Of a DNA stretch of 13,851 bases, positions 1 through 8,187 are shown one piece after another. The stretch's first letter is position 1; every line of letters begins with the position of its first letter. The notes beneath the pieces are model-generated. The model worked only from the letters and a program-made list of their open reading frames with translations. It did no database searches and was not told the origin of the DNA. Position numbers and translations under genes: made by a program. The stretch lies in assembly GCA_019752835.1 (NCBI GenBank), contig JAIELR010000030.1, forward strand, positions 1 to 13,851, given 5' to 3'. The DNA is from Gammaproteobacteria bacterium (GTDB taxonomy: Bacteria; Pseudomonadota; Gammaproteobacteria; UBA1113).

Positions 1-1005
1 ATGGAAACTATTAAAATAAAATTAGCTGATATTTTTTTTGATATTTTTAAGCTGTTTAAAAGACGATTAAAAAAAAGCAAAAATTTTAAACAAGATATTA
101 AAGAATTAGTTAAATTTACAAGAAATAAATACAAAAGCAATATCCAAAATAATAAGGAATTTTACAGGGGATATGCTGATTTTAATATTTTGTTGGCTTG
201 CCTACATGAAGTTTTAAAAAAACAAACAATAATAATTATCGAATCCTATGATGCCCCTTTGCAACAAGCTATCTTGCATGGCAGTACAACAAAAAAATCT
301 TATAAGGATATTTCATGTTTTTTGCGTAATTTTTTTATAGAGGTTATTAAAGAAAATCGTACCATTAAAAAAAGCATCCTGACGGGAACACTACCTTTGG
401 ATAGTTGTATAAAAGGAAATGGTCTTTCCGGATTCCCTTGTAAGGTAATCGATTTAATTGGTACGCATGATTATAAAAAATACTTCGGTTTTAATGAGCA
501 TGAATCTATTATGTTTTTTAAAAGCAAAAAAAATGGAAAAACTTATTTTGACTCACAAAGCAACAAAACTAATGGCGATTTTTATACTATTTGTCCAGGA
601 AGAGCAAAAGATTTTTTTGACCAAGAAAGAGAGCAGAAGGCTAAAGATTGGTTTGATATTTATGGCAACGGTAAAATTATCTCCAAAATTTTACAAAAAG
701 CTTCTTCAGAAGCAAAAAAAAGTGTAATGCAGTTAATTAATGGAAGAGAAGTTAGTTTTCGTCTTCAAGATGAAATTGAATACCAATGTATCTTGGAAAA
801 CGAAAGTCTTTCTGTAAGGCAAGTGTTAACACTAATGTTTTATTTTGGATATTTATCTATTAATCAAAAAAATGAAACTGATGTTGGAATAAGATTTGCA
901 TGCACATTAATAAAATACACTGGAATTAAAAATTGTTTACAAAGGGTATTAAATCCATTGGATGAAAGAGACGACCCTCTTAGTTATGTCAATCCGTGTA
1001 TATGA
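1..1005 (+). CDS. AAA-ATPase-like (PF09820-type) protein lacking Walker A, possibly 5'-truncated
   Basis: The 334-residue product resembles the middle and end of the AAA-ATPase-like family (PF09820), whose members usually precede a PD-(D/E)XK nuclease domain. Seen in the sequence: IIIIESYDAPLQ at residues 77-88 matches the family Walker B block (normally IDEYDxPLQ), with the first acidic pair altered to ES. SILTGTLPLDS (125-135) matches the sensor-like LTG block, and YFGFNEHE (161-168) matches the LFGFTxxE block. No P-loop (RPRRFGKT-type) occurs before the Walker B region, so nucleotide binding is probably lost or must come from a partner. The ATG lies at base 1, so no ribosome site can be judged and the real start may lie further left. 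The gene is very AT-rich, like the first 1.6 kb of the next gene, whose N-terminal domain is a paralogue. The two are probably co-transcribed. It may be a decayed duplicate or a regulatory pseudo-ATPase. Confidence 0.6.
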   Translation: METIKIKLADIFFDIFKLFKRRLKKSKNFKQDIKELVKFTRNKYKSNIQNNKEFYRGYADFNILLACLHEVLKKQTIIIIESYDAPLQQAILHGSTTKKSYKDISCFLRNFFIEVIKENRTIKKSILTGTLPLDSCIKGNGLSGFPCKVIDLIGTHDYKKYFGFNEHESIMFFKSKKNGKTYFDSQSNKTNGDFYTICPGRAKDFFDQEREQKAKDWFDIYGNGKIISKILQKASSEAKKSVMQLINGREVSFRLQDEIEYQCILENESLSVRQVLTLMFYFGYLSINQKNETDVGIRFACTLIKYTGIKNCLQRVLNPLDERDDPLSYVNPCI

Positions 1006-1010
1006 AGGGA
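1005..1010 (+). promoter_or_regulatory. Ribosome binding site of the giant NACHT gene
   Basis: AAGGGA ends nine bases before the ATG at 1020 and overlaps the TGA stop of the upstream gene. The stop, binding site and start are packed together, which supports the ATG at 1020 and suggests translational coupling of the two genes. Confidence 0.5.
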
Positions 1011-1019
1011 TAGTATACA

Positions 1020-4000
1020 ATGAAAAAAATTATTATCAACCATAGCGATTTTTTCTCCTTTATTAAAAATGGAGGTTTTTTTGTAGATAAGTCGTTATTA
1101 ATAAAATATATTTTAGATATAGATGATGAATATAAAACAATGCTTATCACTCGCCCAAGACGATTTGGGAAAACTTTGGCTTTATCAATGCTTGAAAATT
1201 TTTTCGATAGAACTAAGAAAGATGAAACAAAAACTATTTTTGAAAAATTGAAAATTTGGAAAGAACATTCATGTTTAGCAAGTAAACATCATGGGAATTA
1301 CAACACGATTTTTATTTCATTTGTAAGTGTTTCTAATTTTCAGAGTGAAGAAAATTTTCTAAACCAGTTTCATAATTTAATCAAAGAAGTTTATAAAAAA
1401 CATCTTTATTTTTTAGAAAATGATTCTTTATCAGAAGATGAAGCTAGTTTTTTCAAAAAAATATTAACAGGTAAAGCAAATCGAGATCAACTTATTATTT
1501 CCATTGCGAATCTAACTAAATATATAAAAAATCATTCTGGTGAAAAATCTATTCTATTAATAGACGAATATGATATGCCGTTTCAAACAAAATACGCGAG
1601 TAAAAGCTACGATTATATTAAGGATTTTTTTAGAACATTCATTAATAATAGTTGTAACGCAAATGAGGATGTGAAATTTTCTGTATTAACGGGGATATTA
1701 AGAGTATCGCACGAAAATATTTTTTCTTCTTTTAAGAATTTATTATATAACTCTATTGTATCACCAGAAGAATATTTTCAAAATTTAAATGAGTGTTTTG
1801 GTTTTACAGATGTCGAAGTAATGAAAATTTTAAACTATTTTAAAATTTCAGAAAGCTTAGGTAAAGTAAAAACGTGGTATGGGGGATATCAAATAGGAAA
1901 TAGACACCTTTATAATCCGCTATCAATTTTTCGCTTTATTTCAAATAATAAAGATAAAAAAAAATATAAATTATATTGGGTAGAAACGGGAGGCAACGAT
2001 TTCTTTTTACAAAAAATGCCTAATTTACCTATTGCAGTAAAATTGGACTTCCTTCATTTATTAAACAATGAAACTATTTACAAAAAAATAGAATTGAATA
2101 CTGACCTTAATCAAACTTTTTCGAATATTTCTTATGACGAAGCAACTTTTTGGGGCAGGCTGTTATTAACGGGGTATCTATCTATAAATTCTTCTGATAA
2201 TATTACCCAAAAAGGTGAAACAGTTTTTTACTGCCCATTAATAATACCTAATGAAGAATTAATAACTTATTTTCAAAATTTAGCAATCTCATTATTTAAA
2301 AAAAACGAAGATGTTATTGATTTTTATGAAGATATTTTATATGAATTAGAAATAAATAACAAAATAGAGATAAACAATGAAATCAAGGATGATATTAAAA
2401 AAGTAATTAAAAAAATAATTAATAATGTCTTGTATTTGTTTTTGATAAAAGAAGATGAGCTAAAAAACAAAAAAATAAATTCAGATTTACAAATTAAAAT
2501 AATAAAAACGATTGAAGCACTATTAAATGATTTATCTAGTAGAAATGAATGCTCAGCTTATATTTATGAAAAATTTTTGCATTTTTTAAATAATGATCAA
2601 AATAAATCTATATTATCAAAACCCCTTATTCCTTCTCTCAAAGCACTGTATCAGGTGCAAGCTAATTGGTTAGAACGTCCTATCGCGGGGGAGGTGTGGT
2701 CGATTACAGATACATTTATTCAGTTGGTTTTAATTTTAAACGCATCGAAAGACAAATCGAGAGAAAGAGAAGAGCAAGTTCATGCGCCTGAGATAAATTG
2801 GCATGAGATGTATCTGAGTCCGACGGAGAAATTGCAAGCTGAGAAAAAAACATTACCATACACACAATTATTCCAAGCGTTGCCCTCTCTTTCAAATCAG
2901 TTCTCATTCCCAGAGCATGGAGCTGTGAAACAAGTCTGGGTATCGGGAGCTGCCGGCAGTGGTAAGAGTGTGCTGATACAGCGGTTAGCGTATGAATGGT
3001 GCCAATGGGAGCAGGAGGCACCTGGAACTAAACCGAGTTGGTTGCCAGAAGGAGTCGCCTGTGTGATTTGGGTGAAGCTACGAGAGTTAAAGAGTTATTT
3101 GGATTTAGAGGATATTCAGCAAACGGAGCAGGATGCCAAAGCACGAAAGCTAATAAGACGACGTCGAATTCCTCGCGATGAAGATGGTCAATTAGACTCT
3201 GTAGGCGCCTTGTCGGTTTATTTAAGTTCGAAGCGGTACGGTTGGAACACGGGGCAAGATAGCAAGGAATGGAAAGCATTTCTCGAACAAGAAGCGACAT
3301 CTGTACTCTGGCTGGTTGATGGTTATGATGAAATTGCAAGTTTATCGCAAGCAGATCCGGTTCAAGACCTATTTCACCGGTTTTTTTTGCGACAACCTTG
3401 GGTCATTGTCACTTCTCGGCCATATTATCGTTGTCCAGTGGAAGGAAAAAAACAGATTAGGCCATTTCGTCAAGTGGAATTATTGGGTTTTTCTCAAAAA
3501 AGTATGTTGGCTTATCTGGAAAAACATTTTATGGGACAAATAAAAGGAGCTGGCTATAACGCATTAAAGCAGTTATTAACCGACGATATGCGGGTGAGAG
3601 GATTAGCTCATGTGCCAGTCAATTTAGAAATTTTGTGTACGGTGATGTCAGCTTCACCGGAACTGACATTAAATGAACCTAATACGACCCAATTATATAC
3701 GCTACTATTTTTTTACTTATTAAAACGTGCCAAGGAAAAAGGATTATTGTCGCCAGGGTTTGCTTTAGAAGGAACTTTATTAAATGAAGCTACGTTTTTA
3801 AGTTCCCCCAAGACAGTTGCGTTACTCAAGGGATTAGGCCAGTTAGCGTTGAAAGGATTAGAAGAAAAGCGATTACTATTCGAAGCTCAGGAAGTGAAGA
3901 AAGTATTTTTAAATGTTTTAAAACCTGTTTATGGTGACGATGAACGCGCTGGTTTTCAAGACATGTTTCAGGTAGGTTGGCTAAGGGGCTTAAGGTGGTT

Positions 4001-7000
4001 AGATAACCGGCAAGATTTTCAAGGGCAAGGAGAGTTCTTACATTTAACATTACAAGAGTATTTTGCTGCGCATTATTTTGCTCAAGAGTGGTTAGAAGAC
4101 AAAAAACGGCCCGAATGCCTCATGAAGATTAAGCAGTACAAATATGCGCAATCATTTGCGCGTTGTTGGCCGTTTGTGGCAGGATTGTTAGCTGAGCAAG
4201 AAGGTAAAACGGGACTAAATGATTTTATTATGACGTTAGATTCTCCACCTTTCTCTCTTATAGGTCACCATCATACATTATTACGAATTCGGTGTTTGGA
4301 AGAATTATTACCTCAAAACGCCCCATTCGCCTGGGAAGGGTTTGTAGTGCAACTGGTACAAAAGTTGCTGGAAGATTATTATCATACTTCTGCCACTATT
4401 CGAGATGAACTTCAAAGCTCTCCGACCTGGGGAAAGTATGTTGCATTTCGATTAGTCGAAGCATTACGACAAGGCGATCGCCAGACCCAAGAAAAAGTGC
4501 TTAAGATCGTGGTATTTTTCGGCCCGATGGTTGCTACACCTAAGTTAGTAACTGTTTTAACTGGGCTATTGCAGGATAACAACGGGTCTGTTCGTCAGCT
4601 AGTTTTTGAGGCTATTGACGCGCTTGGCTTGGCAGCAGCAACACCAGCGCTTTTAGATGGAGTACTCGTATTATTACAAGGTAATGATGGGCAGGCTTGT
4701 CGTTTGGCCTGTCAGATTATTTACCGTTTAGGCTCAACTGCAGCAACCCCCGCAATTTTAAATACTTTGGTGATATTATTACAGAACAAAGATGAGGTCA
4801 TCCGCCGATCAAGCTGTCGAGCCATGAGCAAGCTGGGGGCTGCGGCAACTATGCCCGACTTTTTTTTGGCCGCTTTATTGAGATTGTTGCAAGATGGTAT
4901 GTGGCGAGTTCGCCAGGCTGCCTGCGAGGCGTTCAGCCAGCTGGGGCCGACTCCTGCGATTCCTGAAGTATTAAGAGGGCTCGTGCCACTATTGCAGGAT
5001 AACGTGTGGCGGGTTCGTGAGGCTGCTTGCGGAGCGCTAACTTGGTTAGGACCTGCTATTGCGACAAAGAAAGAGTTGTTAAAGAAATTCATGCCCTTAT
5101 TACAGGATAAGGCGTGGGAGGTTCGCCGGGCTGCCTGTCGTATGCTCGGCCAAATGGTGCCCGTTGCCTCTAAGTCTATGGTGTTAGCCGAACTCGGGGC
5201 GTTAATGCAAGATAATGTGTGGCAAGTTCGCCAGGCTGCCTGCGAGGCGCTCGTTCAGCTGGGGTCGGCTGCTGCGGCTCTTTATATCTTAGAAAAGTTC
5301 AAACTCTTATTGCAGGATGAGGTGCGGGAAGTTCGCCAAGCCGCCTGTCGCATGCTCGGCCAAATGGGGCCTGCCGCCGTGACCCCTGAAATATTAGCGA
5401 TGCTCAAGTCGTTATTGCAGGATGAAGTCCGGGAAGTTCGCCAAACTGCCTGCGAGGCGCTCGGCCAGCTAAGGCCTGTTGCTGTGACTCCTAGGATATT
5501 AACCTGGGTATCATTATTGAAAAACAACGAAGAATCGGTTCGTTGGGCCGCTTGTCGGGCACTCGGCCAGCTGGGACCGACTGTATTCACGCCTGAGGCG
5601 GTAGATGCCTTATATTTACTTGCAAAAGACCATTCTTGGGCTGTCCGCGGAGCTTTGGTTGGAGCTTTCTTACAGTTGGGGAGGCCGGTGATCAATCCCG
5701 CGTATCTGGAAGTTTGGATAGGGTTACTGGGAGATGATGATTCGACTGTTCGAGAAGAGACAAGCCAACTGCTCTATAACTGGATGCAGTATTGGCAGGA
5801 ATCCGGGCAGCATCAAAACTTTAAGAACGCTTGGTTGTTGTGGCAAGCGAAAGGGTACCAGACAGAGGAATCAATAAAGAGTGCTATACATGTTGCCATC
5901 CATTTACTCCCGTCTACTTTATTTGTGACTTCCTTAGAGCCTCTCCTTAAAGTCAGTCTAACAACAACAGATTGGGTTGAAAGTTTACCCAACTTGCTGC
6001 TCAAAGGGTTACAACACCCTGAAACGGAAATGATAACTATGAGTTTTATCGAAGTGTGTTTGGCAAAGGAAACAGAAAACTATCTAACCATCGTATATTC
6101 TATGAATGCCCATGAAAGATTGCTTTGTACGTCGTCCAAGGTTGCGCCTGCCCTTTGTAAAAAGATTCAACGCCGTGCGCTACAGGGTGTTATCACTGAC
6201 AAAATGGGTATGTATGAACAGGAACTACTCCCTTTCCTGCTATACCGACAAGCAGCGGGGAGGAGAGCAGGGAGTTATCTGATAGGCCGCCTCAGTGTCG
6301 AGGGAAATGTGCTTCCTGAGCTGGAGTTTGAAGTGAAAGCCCTAGTAATAGAAATGTTTTTCAATAGCCTTGATAAGAGTGTGACTCGTAATATTTTCTT
6401 TTCCTTGTCGCTCGAATTATTTACTTACTCCAAGGCTGAGATGCCTGAAAAAATAATCAATTCAGTGACTAAACAAGATTTAATGGCTTTTGGCTCAGGT
6501 GCCTTCAATATGCTGCAAGAGAGTCAATTATCGCAATCAGGTAAATTACTTAAAAGTGAAAAATTAAGTGAAAAGGGCTTTATTGCATGTATTATCGTAG
6601 AAGGCATTTTTGAGAGCGCTAAACTACAGCAGCTTAATCATGGTAAAATGCAAGTTTTTCTTACTAACTTAGCAGCGAAAATTACGGTTAGTCAAGATAA
6701 CTTTTTAAGGGAAGTCATTAAAGTTAATGATGATAGAACAAAATTACTTGAAAAATTTTTAACATCTACTGATAACAAATTGAAAACAGCTCAAGACCAA
6801 ATGAATGCAAAATTAACTATCATTATAGATAAATACTTTTCTTCTGACAATCCTATAACTATGACAGATAATGACGTTAAGGCTTTGGAGATTGCAGAGC
6901 GCATGTTGGCCAATAATATGAGGACATACACAGAAATGGTGACAAAAGCAACGGAGGCAGGTGAAAAAGTTATTTCTAATAATAAAATTGATGACCAAAT

Positions 7001-7553
7001 GATCACAAACTGCATTGAAGCAAACAAGGTTGTCATGACTAGCTTATTTGATACTATCAAAGAATTAGGTAAAGCCCAGCAATCGAGTGTGCAAATGCTA
7101 GTAGGGACTGGTACTACGATAATTAATGGTGTCATAGGTAATGGAAATAATAATAACAACAATAATCAGAATCCTAAACAAAAAGCACTCCAAGCCCCTG
7201 GAGCAAACAGTATGTTTAACCAAAATAACAATGCTCAGACTAATTCAAATGCGGCAAATAATAATGCCGGTGATTGCCAAGGCTATGCTCAGAATTTGAT
7301 AAATGATCTCCACGCAATTCCAGCAGATAAGAAGCAGGAGTTTATCGCGAAACTTACTCAAATCTTAACCAACAATGCTAATTTTAATGCGATAAAAGGT
7401 AATCGTGCGCAGCGAAATGGAGTGCTTGTGAAAATTAAGGCAGAAATTGAAACTAGTATTCCTGCAGGCATTGCACAAACTCTTAGCGATTTGGCAGAGA
7501 TCGTTGATGAATGCTGCAAACCAACCGCTCTCCAGCCCCATAATCCTAAATGA
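1020..7553 (+). CDS. Giant AAA-ATPase-like / NACHT / HEAT-repeat STAND protein (2177 aa)
   Basis: A multidomain NTPase of STAND architecture. Residues 1 to about 430 form a PF09820-type AAA-ATPase-like domain: Walker A RPRRFGKT (45-52), Walker B LLIDEYD (179-185), SVLTGILR (221-228), CFGFTDVE (259-266), WYGGY (286-290) and LYNPLSIF (297-304). The nuclease that often follows this domain is not seen. Residues about 430-540 are a Lys/Asn/Ile-rich linker. A NACHT domain spans about 620-1020: GAAGSGKS (643-650), LVDGYDEI (765-772), sensor VIVTSRP (795-801) and FLHLTLQEYFAAHYF (from 1006). About 11-12 HEAT repeats of roughly 35 residues, each starting VRQAAC-like, run from 1191 to about 1595. The tail (1600-2177) is helical, with a Gly-rich hydrophobic stretch (2022-2040), seven Asn (2043-2049) and a final helical domain. 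No signal peptide is seen. In known NACHT proteins the C-terminal repeats sense a ligand and trigger oligomerisation; anti-phage sensing or secreted-effector activity here is inference. Two unlike NTPase modules in one chain is unusual. Confidence 0.8.
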   Translation: MKKIIINHSDFFSFIKNGGFFVDKSLLIKYILDIDDEYKTMLITRPRRFGKTLALSMLENFFDRTKKDETKTIFEKLKIWKEHSCLASKHHGNYNTIFISFVSVSNFQSEENFLNQFHNLIKEVYKKHLYFLENDSLSEDEASFFKKILTGKANRDQLIISIANLTKYIKNHSGEKSILLIDEYDMPFQTKYASKSYDYIKDFFRTFINNSCNANEDVKFSVLTGILRVSHENIFSSFKNLLYNSIVSPEEYFQNLNECFGFTDVEVMKILNYFKISESLGKVKTWYGGYQIGNRHLYNPLSIFRFISNNKDKKKYKLYWVETGGNDFFLQKMPNLPIAVKLDFLHLLNNETIYKKIELNTDLNQTFSNISYDEATFWGRLLLTGYLSINSSDNITQKGETVFYCPLIIPNEELITYFQNLAISLFKKNEDVIDFYEDILYELEINNKIEINNEIKDDIKKVIKKIINNVLYLFLIKEDELKNKKINSDLQIKIIKTIEALLNDLSSRNECSAYIYEKFLHFLNNDQNKSILSKPLIPSLKALYQVQANWLERPIAGEVWSITDTFIQLVLILNASKDKSREREEQVHAPEINWHEMYLSPTEKLQAEKKTLPYTQLFQALPSLSNQFSFPEHGAVKQVWVSGAAGSGKSVLIQRLAYEWCQWEQEAPGTKPSWLPEGVACVIWVKLRELKSYLDLEDIQQTEQDAKARKLIRRRRIPRDEDGQLDSVGALSVYLSSKRYGWNTGQDSKEWKAFLEQEATSVLWLVDGYDEIASLSQADPVQDLFHRFFLRQPWVIVTSRPYYRCPVEGKKQIRPFRQVELLGFSQKSMLAYLEKHFMGQIKGAGYNALKQLLTDDMRVRGLAHVPVNLEILCTVMSASPELTLNEPNTTQLYTLLFFYLLKRAKEKGLLSPGFALEGTLLNEATFLSSPKTVALLKGLGQLALKGLEEKRLLFEAQEVKKVFLNVLKPVYGDDERAGFQDMFQVGWLRGLRWLDNRQDFQGQGEFLHLTLQEYFAAHYFAQEWLEDKKRPECLMKIKQYKYAQSFARCWPFVAGLLAEQEGKTGLNDFIMTLDSPPFSLIGHHHTLLRIRCLEELLPQNAPFAWEGFVVQLVQKLLEDYYHTSATIRDELQSSPTWGKYVAFRLVEALRQGDRQTQEKVLKIVVFFGPMVATPKLVTVLTGLLQDNNGSVRQLVFEAIDALGLAAATPALLDGVLVLLQGNDGQACRLACQIIYRLGSTAATPAILNTLVILLQNKDEVIRRSSCRAMSKLGAAATMPDFFLAALLRLLQDGMWRVRQAACEAFSQLGPTPAIPEVLRGLVPLLQDNVWRVREAACGALTWLGPAIATKKELLKKFMPLLQDKAWEVRRAACRMLGQMVPVASKSMVLAELGALMQDNVWQVRQAACEALVQLGSAAAALYILEKFKLLLQDEVREVRQAACRMLGQMGPAAVTPEILAMLKSLLQDEVREVRQTACEALGQLRPVAVTPRILTWVSLLKNNEESVRWAACRALGQLGPTVFTPEAVDALYLLAKDHSWAVRGALVGAFLQLGRPVINPAYLEVWIGLLGDDDSTVREETSQLLYNWMQYWQESGQHQNFKNAWLLWQAKGYQTEESIKSAIHVAIHLLPSTLFVTSLEPLLKVSLTTTDWVESLPNLLLKGLQHPETEMITMSFIEVCLAKETENYLTIVYSMNAHERLLCTSSKVAPALCKKIQRRALQGVITDKMGMYEQELLPFLLYRQAAGRRAGSYLIGRLSVEGNVLPELEFEVKALVIEMFFNSLDKSVTRNIFFSLSLELFTYSKAEMPEKIINSVTKQDLMAFGSGAFNMLQESQLSQSGKLLKSEKLSEKGFIACIIVEGIFESAKLQQLNHGKMQVFLTNLAAKITVSQDNFLREVIKVNDDRTKLLEKFLTSTDNKLKTAQDQMNAKLTIIIDKYFSSDNPITMTDNDVKALEIAERMLANNMRTYTEMVTKATEAGEKVISNNKIDDQMITNCIEANKVVMTSLFDTIKELGKAQQSSVQMLVGTGTTIINGVIGNGNNNNNNNQNPKQKALQAPGANSMFNQNNNAQTNSNAANNNAGDCQGYAQNLINDLHAIPADKKQEFIAKLTQILTNNANFNAIKGNRAQRNGVLVKIKAEIETSIPAGIAQTLSDLAEIVDECCKPTALQPHNPK
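4590..5784 (+). repeat. HEAT-repeat-encoding tandem array inside the NACHT gene
   Basis: About eleven units of roughly 105 bp (35 codons) follow one another in frame. Most open with codons for VRxAAC, then a helix ending QLG or QMG, a Thr-Pro turn, and a second helix ending LLQD. Several units are close copies at DNA level: 4907-4931 and 5225-5249 share 25 identical bases, and the units near 5330 and 5434 also match closely. This points to recent duplication or recombination within the array rather than ancient divergence. Confidence 0.75.
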
Positions 7554-7566
7554 AAGATAGGTAATC

Positions 7567-7583
7567 CACTGGTTTGACCAGTG
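7567..7583. other. Small perfect hairpin just after the NACHT gene
   Basis: CACTGG and CCAGTG form a six-base-pair stem around the five-base loop TTTGA, 13 bases after the TGA stop. The position fits a transcription terminator, but no run of T follows on the plus strand. It is weak as a Rho-independent terminator and may simply belong to the repeat-rich DNA beyond it. Confidence 0.3.
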
Positions 7584-7613
7584 AGACTTTCAAGGCTCCG
7601 CCTTCAGATTCAG

Positions 7614-7682
7614 TGTTGAAGATGTCAAAATAAAACTGTGGACTTGACGGTTTCACAGGAGTTAAAAATGACATCTTCAACA
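7614..7682. repeat. 14-bp perfect inverted repeat with 41-bp spacer
   Basis: TGTTGAAGATGTCA at 7614-7627 is repeated inverted at 7669-7682. Inside, CTGTG (7636-7640) and CACAG (7654-7658) extend the potential cruciform or RNA stem. It may be the remains of a short palindromic element or the transcript-end structure of the upstream gene. A 73-codon open frame on the minus strand over this stretch has no recognisable features and was not annotated. Confidence 0.55.
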
Positions 7683-7708
7683 TATGAGAGTTTAAGTCAC
7701 TCGAAATG

Positions 7709-7744
7709 GGCCCTACGTTAAGAGCTCTGCGCTGAGGGGCCATT
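7709..7744 (+). repeat. Left terminal inverted repeat of the MITE-like element
   Basis: 36 bases identical to the reverse complement of 7913-7948. It starts GGCCCTACG and contains the palindrome AGAGCTCT. The match stops after CCATT, where the two arms diverge. Confidence 0.75.
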
Positions 7745-7912
7745 TGTTTTGGCAAAATTGAACTCAACTTGCTTAATTAAGGACGTTTCTTGGCCAACTG
7801 TCTAAAAATAGAGGGAGAACTCATTGAACAAGATGCCATTTTTTTAAAACCAAGGTCTAAAATGGCTCAATGTTCACCAAAAAAGCATTTTTTTGCACAA
7901 AAAATGAGTTTT

Positions 7913-7948
7913 AATGGCCCCTCAGCGCAGAGCTCTTAACGTAGGGCC
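7913..7948 (-). repeat. Right terminal inverted repeat of the MITE-like element
   Basis: Perfect inverted partner of 7709-7744. Its outer edge abuts the IS110 transposase remnant, whose reading frame runs into the repeat and stops at the TAA formed by GTTAAG. Confidence 0.75.
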
Positions 7949-8187
7949 TGTTGTAAGGCGAATAAATGCTCCTCTCGATAATTGCCCTGTAACGCTTTAG
8001 CGATGCTGTCTTGGGAGTGTTTACATCGCCTATCTCGATAAGAGGCTAAGGTAGTCGCACAACGCTCACCCGCCATTATCGCGCGTATAATTTTCATCCC
8101 CGTCACACCGGTAATATCGTCAACCACATTGGCCAGTTGAACATTCATTTGCGCTAACGCTTTTTGCATGTGCTGAACATGAGGTCC
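7936..8187 (-). pseudogene. IS110-family transposase fragment
   Basis: Read on the minus strand this gives GPHVQHMQKALAQMN at the left, then DITGVTGMKIIRAIMAGER, YRDRRCKHS and REEHLFALQQAL. These are the familiar central motifs of IS110-family transposases, linking the DEDD-type N-terminal domain to the C-terminal transposase_20 region. Only about 80 residues remain of a protein normally over 300. The 5' side is cut at the Tn3-type terminal repeat, since the frame runs into it at about 8180. The 3' side is cut by the MITE-like element, which supplies the last codons and the stop. The ATG at 8169 is internal, not a true start. This is a dead gene fragment. Confidence 0.75.

Larger units (their letters stand above)
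7709..7948. mobile_element. 240-bp MITE-like element with 36-bp terminal inverted repeats
   Basis: The first 36 bases (7709-7744, starting GGCCCTACGTTAAGAGC) recur perfectly inverted at 7913-7948. The roughly 170 bases between are AT-rich and hold no plausible gene, only poly-A/T stretches and small palindromes such as TTTTTTG-CA-CAAAAAA. Size, long perfect terminal repeats and lack of coding capacity fit a non-autonomous element mobilised in trans. Terminal repeats of about 38 bp are characteristic of Tn3-family derivatives, but the sequence differs from the Tn3-type repeat at 8180, so the parent family is unknown. The right end lies directly against the IS110 transposase fragment and supplies its last codons and stop. 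No clear target duplication is seen; only a TG dinucleotide is shared. Confidence 0.7.

Noticed and set aside
458..727. Plus-strand 89-codon frame inside the first gene
   Set aside because: Out-of-frame overlap with the AAA-ATPase-like gene, with no motifs of its own.
4590..5784. Regularly spaced repeats suggestive of a CRISPR array
   Set aside because: The period is about 105 bp, repeats are imperfect and in frame, and they encode HEAT helices; there are no unique short spacers.
2716..6004. Several minus-strand open frames of 60-140 codons opposite the NACHT-HEAT gene
   Set aside because: They lie wholly opposite a long well-supported gene, show no family motifs, and the ones over the HEAT array merely mirror the repeated DNA.
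6791..7162. Minus-strand 123-codon frame rich in Leu/Ile/Val that looks like a membrane protein
   Set aside because: Its composition is what the antisense of a Lys/Asn/Glu-rich helical region gives, and it lies inside the giant gene.
7546..7767. Minus-strand 73-codon frame across the region after the NACHT gene
   Set aside because: It spans the 14-bp inverted repeat and one end of the MITE-like element, has no recognisable motif, and overlaps the NACHT stop; most likely chance.
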